Shown here: in pieces, positions 58,115 through 64,000 of the stretch
How positions within the stretch are numbered: the stretch's first letter is position 1
Layout of the letters: every line of letters begins with the position of its first letter
NCBI RefSeq assembly: GCF_001613805.1
Contig: NZ_LPVY01000002.1
Location: 1-64,000 of the forward strand
Reading direction: 5' to 3'
DNA length: 64,000 bases
Origin: Thalassospira lucentensis
GTDB taxonomy: Bacteria > Pseudomonadota > Alphaproteobacteria > Rhodospirillales > Thalassospiraceae
Notes under the pieces: generated by a model
The model's input: the letters and a program-made list of their open reading frames with translations, nothing else
Database searches by the model: none
What the model was told of the DNA's origin: nothing
Made by a program: the position numbers and the translations under genes

Positions 58115-59232
58115 CAGTTCGCCGCCTCTGCTTGAAGGGTCGTTCGGATTGCGCTACCGTCCGCAAGAAGATGCGCGCCAAGGGCAACAATCTCCTGTCC
58201 TTCATTGATCCCGGTGACAATTGCGGTTTCTTCCCCAAGCTTCCTGATCTGTACCGGTACAAACTGCACAGACGCGGAATCCTGCGTGATCGTCCAGACA
58301 CCCGTGCGACGGCCATCATCAAGAACCGCTCCAATCGGCACCACGACACCTGCTTGCTGACTCTGGCTGGCAATCGAAACCGTCACTGTTGCGCCAAGTG
58401 GCGCTGAGGCGGCTTTACCTTCAAGCACATAGCGGGATTCATAGGTACGCGTCAGCGGATCGGCAGCATCAGATATCTGCCGCAAACGCGCGTTCCCGTG
58501 CGCTTCATTCTGTCCATAAACACTGGCGATAGCCACGGATCCGATTTCAGGGCGGATCGTTTCAGGAAGGGCAATAACCGCCTCGCGCGGCCCGGCATGG
58601 GCAAGCTGAACGACGGTTTGCCCCGCAGCGATGACCTGCCCCGGTTCGCCAAGTGTCGCAACCACTGTTCCATCGGCATCGGCTAACAATGTGGAATAGG
58701 TTGCTTCATTTTCGGCCACTTTCGCGTCCGCTTGTGCAGCGGCCAATTGAGCTTGTGCCGTATCGCGGATCGCCTTGACCTGTTCATAACGTTGCCGACT
58801 GGCCGCTAGCCCGTCCTTGACCAGTGCTGCGTATCTTTTTTCGTCTGCCTGCGCCTGAACAAAAGATGCACGCGCCGCCGCAACCGCATTGCGTTTTGCC
58901 GTCAGGGCAAGCTGCAAATCCGTCTCGTCAAGTCGCATCAAAGGCTGCCCCGCTTCGACCTGCTGTCCGACATCGACAAAACGTTCGACAATCTTGCCCG
59001 GCACGCGAAATCCCAGATTGCTTTGAACCCGCGCGGCAACGGTGCCCGTGAAAGAACGCTCAGCCCCATGAACACCCGCCGCCCTTGCAACTTTCACCAA
59101 AACCGGTGCTTCACGCGGATCTGTCGCCGCCGACGCTTCGCCGGGTGCAGATTGCGAGAGAACAGCAAACCCGATCGCCCCGACAGTTGCCAATGCGACC
59201 GCACCAAAAAGAAATAGCCGTTTGCGCCTCAT
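58114..59232 (-). CDS. RND efflux membrane-fusion (adaptor) protein
   Basis: 372 residues: N-terminal anchor or signal (RLFLFGAVALATVGAIGFAVL), lipoyl halves (GKIVERFVDVGQQVEAGQPLMRLDETDLQLAL and a later DGTVVATLGEPGQVI) around a helical hairpin, then beta-barrel domains. The ATG at 59232 has AAAGG upstream; a GTG 15 bases earlier is less likely. It is the first gene of the adaptor-pump-marR operon. Confidence 0.9.
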   Translation of the reverse strand: MRRKRLFLFGAVALATVGAIGFAVLSQSAPGEASAATDPREAPVLVKVARAAGVHGAERSFTGTVAARVQSNLGFRVPGKIVERFVDVGQQVEAGQPLMRLDETDLQLALTAKRNAVAAARASFVQAQADEKRYAALVKDGLAASRQRYEQVKAIRDTAQAQLAAAQADAKVAENEATYSTLLADADGTVVATLGEPGQVIAAGQTVVQLAHAGPREAVIALPETIRPEIGSVAIASVYGQNEAHGNARLRQISDAADPLTRTYESRYVLEGKAASAPLGATVTVSIASQSQQAGVVVPIGAVLDDGRRTGVWTITQDSASVQFVPVQIRKLGEETAIVTGINEGQEIVALGAHLLADGSAIRTTLQAEAAN

Positions 59233-59296
59233 AGCGGAGCCTTTCACTGGAAAACTTAACCGACAAATTAGATTACATACGACATCATTAACTCAT

Positions 59297-59318
59297 TTAG
59301 ATGTCGATCACAATCTAT
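59297..59318. promoter_or_regulatory. TetR-type operator candidate 1 (RND promoter)
   Basis: Left arm TTAGATGTC, GATC centre, right arm ACAATCTAT. It has the same 9-4-9 layout as the palindrome at 60413-60434 and lies between the divergent adaptor and tetR genes. Confidence 0.6.
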
Positions 59319-59386
59319 TTATCCAATGGGCATCTGTGAAAGCCGATGCATTCTCCGATCACTTGCGTTGAGATGATAAAACGTTT

Positions 59387-59408
59387 ATAGATGTTAGTTG
59401 AAATCTAA
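59387..59408. promoter_or_regulatory. TetR-type operator candidate 2 (tetR promoter)
   Basis: The right arm GAAATCTAA is identical to that of 60413-60434. The left arm ATAGATGTT is partly conserved. It ends 17 bases before the tetR ATG, fitting autorepression. Confidence 0.55.
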
Positions 59409-59424
59409 CCACAGGTATCAAACA

Positions 59425-59997
59425 ATGCGTGTCAGTCGTGAGCAAGCCAACCGAAACCGCGAACATGTGATTGATGTCGCCAGCCGTCTGTTCCGGGAAC
59501 ACGGATTTGACGGGATTGGCCTCAAGGACCTGATGAAAAGTGCAGGATTAACTCAGGGCGCTTTCTACAAACAGTTCGCCTCCAAAGAAGACCTCGTCGC
59601 ACAGGCATCGCGACGTGCTCTTGGGGGATCGACAGAACGCTGGGTCGATGCGGCAGAGAAGAATCCTGACGATCCGCTTGATGCTGCAATCGCATTTTAT
59701 CTTAGCGAAGACCATCAGGAAGCCAGAATGGATGGCTGCCCGATCGTCGCTCTTGGTGCCGATGCCGCCCGGCAAAGCCCTGACGTCAAAGCTTCATTTG
59801 AAGCTGGCGTGAAGGCTCATCTTGACGTGCTTGGCCAAATGATTTCGGCAGCCAGCGAGGCAGAGCGGGAAGAAAAATCAATCTCTATCCTGTCGCTGAT
59901 GGTTGGTGCCCTGACATTGGCCCGCGTTGTCAACGACCCGGAAATGGCAAAATCATTTCTGGATGCTGCGGCCAAAAAAGTCCGGGAAATCGCCTGA
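59425..59997 (+). CDS. TetR-family transcriptional regulator
   Basis: 190 residues. N-terminal helix-turn-helix FDGIGLKDLMKSAGLTQGAFYKQFASKEDL, of the AcrR type with C-terminal ligand domain (family with AdeM-like TetR_C). The ATG at 59425 begins the domain; a TTG at 59398 would place the start inside the operator-like site. It is divergent from the RND operon. Similar palindromes upstream of the pump operon, itself and the downstream dehydrogenase suggest a three-promoter regulon. Confidence 0.9.
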   Translation: MRVSREQANRNREHVIDVASRLFREHGFDGIGLKDLMKSAGLTQGAFYKQFASKEDLVAQASRRALGGSTERWVDAAEKNPDDPLDAAIAFYLSEDHQEARMDGCPIVALGADAARQSPDVKASFEAGVKAHLDVLGQMISAASEAEREEKSISILSLMVGALTLARVVNDPEMAKSFLDAAAKKVREIA

Positions 59998-60052
59998 GAT
60001 CGCGACCACCAAGCATTTTGCGAAGAACAGAATGTCGGGACGAACATGTCCC

Positions 60053-60310
60053 CTAAGAAGTCTGGCAATTTCGAAAATCGCTGCCAAGCATAGAGCTCCT
60101 GCGCACGGGGCTTCGTGCGCCAATGCTATGCCCTCCCTCAATGCAAAGCGTGACAGCCTTCTTCTCACTGTCATGCATCATGAAGTGGGTAGCACGCGTG
60201 ACCAGGACCGCACCCGCCGCTCCTATCGCATGACCAGGCACGATGCCACCTCCCTCCACACTCACAATACATCGGGTCGCCCCTGCTGCCTGCAGGACAG
60301 AGGACCTCAC
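60053..60310 (-). pseudogene. Thiolase C-terminal fragment (relic)
   Basis: The frame reads VEGGGIVPGHAIGAAGAVLV and later TLCIEGGHSIGA. Active thiolases have NxNGGAIALGHPIGASGAR and LCIGGGxGIA, so the active-site His and Cys regions are recognisable but altered (GHPIG to GHAIG; CIGGG to CIEGG). There is no start or remainder of the gene in the window. It occupies much of the 520-base gap between tetR and the dehydrogenase. I see nothing else in that gap apart from the operator-like palindrome. Confidence 0.6.
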
Positions 60311-60412
60311 GACCGCAAAAGCCTCCGCCTCAAGGAACAGGCTATTTGACGGGAAAAATCCCCAGCAGCCAGACGCTCTGCCTGATCACATATCATTTGC
60401 TGCGACAGCTAT

Positions 60413-60434
60413 TTAGATTTCGATTGAAATCTAA
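60413..60434. promoter_or_regulatory. TetR-type operator candidate 3 (dehydrogenase promoter)
   Basis: A perfect 9-bp inverted repeat TTAGATTTC / GAAATCTAA around GATT. A further half-site GAAATCTAT follows at about 60455. It lies 86 bases before the dehydrogenase ATG. Confidence 0.7.
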
Positions 60435-60519
60435 CTTCTTTTTAGAGTATGGGTGAAATCTATTCACTCAGTCGGACTGAGCTCGGGATTCCATTGCCCC
60501 AAAACAGGAAAGAACAACC

Positions 60520-61326
60520 ATGCCGAATTCTAAAGTTGTGGTCGTAACCGGCGTATCGTCTGGCATTGGCCGCGCTACTGCCATCAAGTTTGCCCAAATG
60601 GGCTGCCGGGTCTTTGGGACCGTGCGAAATATTGAAAAAGCACAGTCCATAGAAGGCGTTGAACTGATCGAGATGGATGTCCGCGACGAAACGGCTGTTC
60701 AAAATGGTGTTCAAGCCATCATTGCGCAGGCCAATCGCATTGATGTCGTGATCAACAGTGCGGGCGTGACCCTGCTCGGCGCGACAGAAGAGACCTCTAT
60801 TGCCGAAGCACAGTCGCTATTTGACACCAACGTTTTTGGCATCCTGCGCGTCGTAAAAGCTGTCCTGCCCTACATGCGCGAACAAGGTTCGGGGCGCATT
60901 GTTAATATCAGCTCGGTACTGGGTTTTCTTCCTGCGCCGTATATGGGCCTCTATTCAGCATCGAAGCATGCTGTTGAAGGCCTCTCGGAGACTCTGGATC
61001 ATGAAGTCCGCAAGTTTGGAATCCGGGTATCGCTTGTCGAACCGTCCTTCACCAAGACCAATATGGACATCAATGCGCCCCAGACAGCATCAACAATCTC
61101 AACCTATGACAAGGATCGCAATACGGTATTCGAAGCCATTCAAAAGAATGTCCACAAAGCCCCCGAGCCCGATGAAGTCGCCACCACGATTTTCAATGCA
61201 GCCTTGGGTACATGGAGGATGCGACGGACACCAAAAGGCGAGGCCTCGCTTCTAAGCAAGTTGCGACGGTTCATGCCGTTCGGTCCTGTGGATTCCGGTA
61301 TCAGAAAGACCTTTGGGCTTTCCTGA
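60520..61326 (+). CDS. Short-chain dehydrogenase/reductase
   Basis: 268 residues, classical SDR: VVVTGVSSGIGRATA, NSAG, catalytic Ser in NISSVLGF and YSASK. The active site is complete. The substrate is unknown. It has the strongest copy of the palindrome shared with the tetR/RND promoters, so it is likely induced together with the pump, perhaps to reduce a toxic carbonyl compound; that role is inferred. Confidence 0.88.
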   Translation: MPNSKVVVVTGVSSGIGRATAIKFAQMGCRVFGTVRNIEKAQSIEGVELIEMDVRDETAVQNGVQAIIAQANRIDVVINSAGVTLLGATEETSIAEAQSLFDTNVFGILRVVKAVLPYMREQGSGRIVNISSVLGFLPAPYMGLYSASKHAVEGLSETLDHEVRKFGIRVSLVEPSFTKTNMDINAPQTASTISTYDKDRNTVFEAIQKNVHKAPEPDEVATTIFNAALGTWRMRRTPKGEASLLSKLRRFMPFGPVDSGIRKTFGLS

Positions 61327-61339
61327 ACGGACGAGCACC

Positions 61340-61356
61340 ATAACCCCGAATTATGA
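61340..61356. repeat. Short third copy of the repeat head
   Basis: ATAACCCCGAATTATGA matches the start of repeat copies A and B with one C fewer. It lies between convergent genes. Only this short head is recognisable. Confidence 0.4.
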
Positions 61357-61408
61357 GAACCGACGGAAGGAAACTCTCGCACACTTTCAGCTCCGGAAGG
61401 CTTCGGTA

Positions 61409-62092
61409 TCAACAAAACCGATATCCAACTCCCGGCTCGTTTTCAATATAGGTGGGGTTAAGCGGATCATCGCCAAGTTTCTGGCGAAGGTGGCCGATAT
61501 AGATACGCAGATAATGCGTTTCACTTTCCTGCGCAGGTCCCCAGATTTCGCGCAAAATCTGTTGATGAGTAACGATACGCCCCGCGTTACGCGCCAGCAG
61601 GGTCAGGAGTGCGAACTCCTTTTTGGTGAGTTTCAATTCGTTCTCACCCTTGAAAACCCTGTGCGCGGCCAGGTCGATCTTCAGATCGCCCGAAACAATC
61701 TCGCGACTGGTCAGGTCTTCGGATTTGCGGCTGCGTAAGATAACCCGCACCCGTGCGATCAATTCGGCAATTCCGAACGGCTTGGTCACGTAATCGTTTG
61801 CGCCACGGTCCAAGGCAGTCACTTTTTCTTCCTCATTGGCACGCACGGACAGTACGATAATCGGGACCTCGCTCCATTCCCGGATTTTCGCCAAAACCTC
61901 CTGCCCATCCAGATCGGGCAGTCCAAGATCAAGAATGACAAGATGCGGGGTTTCAAGGGCACATTTCTCGATGCCGGATTTGCCGTTTTCGGCCTCGATC
62001 ACCTCATACCCTTGCGCGCCAAGGCTGATCCGCAGGAATTTGCGAATTTGCGGTTCGTCATCAATGATCAGCACTTTGGCCTGATCGCGCAT
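61409..62092 (-). CDS. kdpE: Response regulator KdpE
   Basis: 227 residues. Receiver domain with Asp in HLVILDLGLPDLDG near residue 52 and Lys in YVTKPFGIAEL, then an OmpR-type winged helix (THYLRIYIGHLRQKLGDDP and ENEPGVGYRF, typical of KdpE). It activates the high-affinity potassium uptake genes kdpFABC, which are not in this window. The ATG at 62092 follows GGAAA, one base after the kdpD stop. Confidence 0.92.
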   Translation of the reverse strand: MRDQAKVLIIDDEPQIRKFLRISLGAQGYEVIEAENGKSGIEKCALETPHLVILDLGLPDLDGQEVLAKIREWSEVPIIVLSVRANEEEKVTALDRGANDYVTKPFGIAELIARVRVILRSRKSEDLTSREIVSGDLKIDLAAHRVFKGENELKLTKKEFALLTLLARNAGRIVTHQQILREIWGPAQESETHYLRIYIGHLRQKLGDDPLNPTYIENEPGVGYRFC

Positions 62093-62093
62093 G

Positions 62094-64000
62094 TCAGTTT
62101 CCTTCCGCACTGCCATCCTGCAAATCCTCGTCATCTTCTGCAACCGTCGGCATCGCGGTCATCGGCAGCGTTATGGCAATGGTTGTGCCCACACCCTGCG
62201 GCCCGTCAAGTGCAACGATACGTCCGCCGTGCGCCTCGATAAAACCGCGGCAGATCGACAATCCAAGCCCCGTACCCGCCACCTGGCTATCGCCTGCGCG
62301 AACACGATAGAAAACATCAAAAACAGCCTGCCGGGCTTCGGCCGGAATACCGCGACCATTATCCGATATCTCGATCACCATCCGCGTTTTATCTGCCTTG
62401 GCACTTACTGTAATCCGACCATCATCAGCGGTATGCTTTACAGCATTATCAAGAATATTGAACAGAACCTGTTCGATCAGAACCGGATCAAGCTGGATCG
62501 GTGACAGATCGGGCGACACCTGCACATCAAAGGATCGCAAACCGGCATATTTACGGACATGCTTGACCGCACGACCGATGATCTCGGCCAGATCGGACCA
62601 TTCCTTTTTCGGCTGCAAGGCACCATAGCCAAGCCGCGTCATATCCAGAAGGTTCTGAACAAACCGGTTCAGACGTTCGCTTTCCTCAAGGATGGTCTGG
62701 GTAAGCTGCCCGCGATCTTCCTCTCCCATGCTGTCGCCATAGCTTGATAATGTCGTCGCCGACCCGATGATCGATACCAGTGGGGTGCGCAAATCATGCG
62801 ATACCGAAGACAAAAGTGCCGCGCGGAGCTGCTCGGTCTCGCTCAGCAATCGCGCTTCTTCGATATCGGTCGCAAGACGGGTACGCTCAACAGCAACCGC
62901 AACCTGATCGACAAGCGCCTCAAGCAGGCGACGCTGGGAAGGCCCCAATGTGCGTGCATCTTCCCTGAAACGGACACCAAGAACACCAAGCGGTCCCTGC
63001 GGGGTATTCACCGGCATGAATAGCCATTCTGCTGTCGGCAGGGTTTCCGATCGCCATCCGGCCGGTTTGGAATGCTCCCACGCCCATTCGGCCGCCCCCC
63101 AATCCTTTAGCCCCAACTGGTCTTCTGGCGGGTAGGCTGCGGTAATTTCCAACGATCCGTCCGTACCCGGCTGCAGGACCATCGACTGACAATCAAGTGT
63201 CGCTGCCACATGATGCACCGCCGCCCACAAAACATCGTCAAGCGAGGCCGCCGCCGCAATCTTGCGACTGAAATCATAAAGATTGGCGGTGCGCTTGCCA
63301 CTGGTTTTCATGGCATCGACCTGAAGGCGCAGACGTCCTGCCAGATTGCCAACAATGACCGAAACAATCAGGAAAAATACGATGGTAATCAGCTGTTCAT
63401 GATGGAACACCGACAGGGTGTAATAGGGAACAGTGAAGAAGAAATTGTAGGAAATGAAAGACAGTAGACTGACGGCAATCGACGGCCACATGCCGCAACG
63501 GATTGCAGTTAACAGTACCGCCAGAAGATAAATCAGGGACAGATTGCCAAGCGGCACATAGCGGTCGGCAAAAAGTGCGGCAACGGTTGCCACAGTAACA
63601 CTGCCAAAGACCCATGAAAGGCTGCGTGATCGCCAGCTTCCTGGCTCGAACGGATTGTCCGAGATCAGCGAACGTTTTTTCTCATCCGCGTCCGCGGCAA
63701 TGACCGTAACATCAAAACCCTCGGCATTCTCAAGCAGCTTGCGCGCCACATTTTCGCGCAACAATCCGGTCCAGCGTCTTCGCCTTGGCCGCCCGATCAG
63801 AAGACGCGTGACATTGCGTTTGGACGCCAATGCGGAAATCTCGCGTGCCAAATGGGATTCCGCCTGAAGCGTGACAATTTCCGCCCCCAACTGTTCCGCC
63901 AGACGCAATGCTTCGGCAATGTCATCTTTTTCGGCATTCGCCATCCGGTCGTCGCGTGGTGTTTCGACATGCAAGGCGATCCACGGAACACGCTGGCGTT
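62094..64000 (-). CDS. kdpD: Sensor histidine kinase KdpD (5' part beyond window)
   Basis: The last ~635 codons are present. They show the end of the N-terminal domain with the USP-like region (RVPWIALHVETP..., NVTRLLIGRPRRRRW), then four close membrane helices, a GAF-like domain, and HisKA with SSVSHDLRTPLVSIIGSAT. The HATPase has NILDNAVKHT, DNGRGIPA and GTGLGLSICRGF. The frame stays open to the window edge, so it is truncated only by the window. It senses potassium limitation and phosphorylates KdpE. Confidence 0.94.
   Translation of the reverse strand, partial: RQRVPWIALHVETPRDDRMANAEKDDIAEALRLAEQLGAEIVTLQAESHLAREISALASKRNVTRLLIGRPRRRRWTGLLRENVARKLLENAEGFDVTVIAADADEKKRSLISDNPFEPGSWRSRSLSWVFGSVTVATVAALFADRYVPLGNLSLIYLLAVLLTAIRCGMWPSIAVSLLSFISYNFFFTVPYYTLSVFHHEQLITIVFFLIVSVIVGNLAGRLRLQVDAMKTSGKRTANLYDFSRKIAAAASLDDVLWAAVHHVAATLDCQSMVLQPGTDGSLEITAAYPPEDQLGLKDWGAAEWAWEHSKPAGWRSETLPTAEWLFMPVNTPQGPLGVLGVRFREDARTLGPSQRRLLEALVDQVAVAVERTRLATDIEEARLLSETEQLRAALLSSVSHDLRTPLVSIIGSATTLSSYGDSMGEEDRGQLTQTILEESERLNRFVQNLLDMTRLGYGALQPKKEWSDLAEIIGRAVKHVRKYAGLRSFDVQVSPDLSPIQLDPVLIEQVLFNILDNAVKHTADDGRITVSAKADKTRMVIEISDNGRGIPAEARQAVFDVFYRVRAGDSQVAGTGLGLSICRGFIEAHGGRIVALDGPQGVGTTIAITLPMTAMPTVAEDDEDLQDGSAEGN

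Noticed and set aside
60053..60310. Thiolase fragment as a functional small gene
   Set aside because: Only the last part of a thiolase is visible, with altered signature residues and no ribosome site.

Overview
The window looks like the chromosome of a marine, facultatively denitrifying alphaproteobacterium, most like the Thalassospira/Rhodospirillales group. I base this on the gene families (TRAP and TTT transporters, a nirS-type denitrification island with DNR-like regulators, UbiTUV), on moderate GC, and on dense operons with overlapping stop and start codons. The species assignment is inference. I saw no tRNA, rRNA, CRISPR array or intact transposase.

Layout. (1) 1-7.3 kb: a catabolic locus around a FadR-type GntR regulator. 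On the minus strand are an aldehyde dehydrogenase (cut by the window edge) and a thiamine-diphosphate enzyme. On the plus strand are a hydroxyisobutyrate-dehydrogenase-like reductase, a TRAP transporter and a NIPSNAP protein. The substrate is unknown. (2) 7.4-29.2 kb: a denitrification island. It holds three Crp/Fnr regulators and a CbiX-like chelatase, then nirSECFDLGHJN (cytochrome cd1 nitrite reductase and heme d1 synthesis). Next comes norCBQDEF on the opposite strand, then an ScdA/Ric di-iron repair protein and ubiTUV (O2-independent ubiquinone synthesis). At least six FNR/DNR-type boxes (TTGAY-N4-RTCAA) sit in front of these units, so they probably form one low-oxygen/NO regulon. (3) 29.2-33.1 kb: a decayed segment with the tail of an ABC permease, a multiply broken FAD oxidoreductase gene, an ABC ATPase gene with an internal stop, a second eroded copy of that gene's 3' end, and a repeat relic.

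(4) 33.1-42.9 kb: an unsaturated-uronate utilisation locus: a cytoplasmic 822-aa candidate lyase/hydrolase, KduI, KduD, a LacI regulator, a TRAP transporter and a GH105-type unsaturated uronyl hydrolase. (5) 42.9-54 kb: a tricarboxylate (tricarballylate/aconitate-like) locus: a tripartite tricarboxylate transporter with TctA and TctB fused, a PrpF-type isomerase, an isopropylmalate-dehydrogenase-like enzyme, the two-component system TctDE, TcuAB, and an FCD regulator. Regions 4 and 5 lie between two degenerate ~210-bp direct repeats (32.6 and 54.0 kb), which suggests that they arrived or were rearranged as a block.

(6) 54.3-61.3 kb: a small hypothetical gene, then an RND efflux operon with a MarR regulator. 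A TetR regulator is divergent from it, and a short-chain dehydrogenase follows. Similar 22-bp operator-like palindromes precede the RND operon, the tetR gene and the dehydrogenase. A thiolase relic lies between the last two. (7) 61.4-64 kb: KdpE and the 3' part of KdpD, which control potassium uptake.
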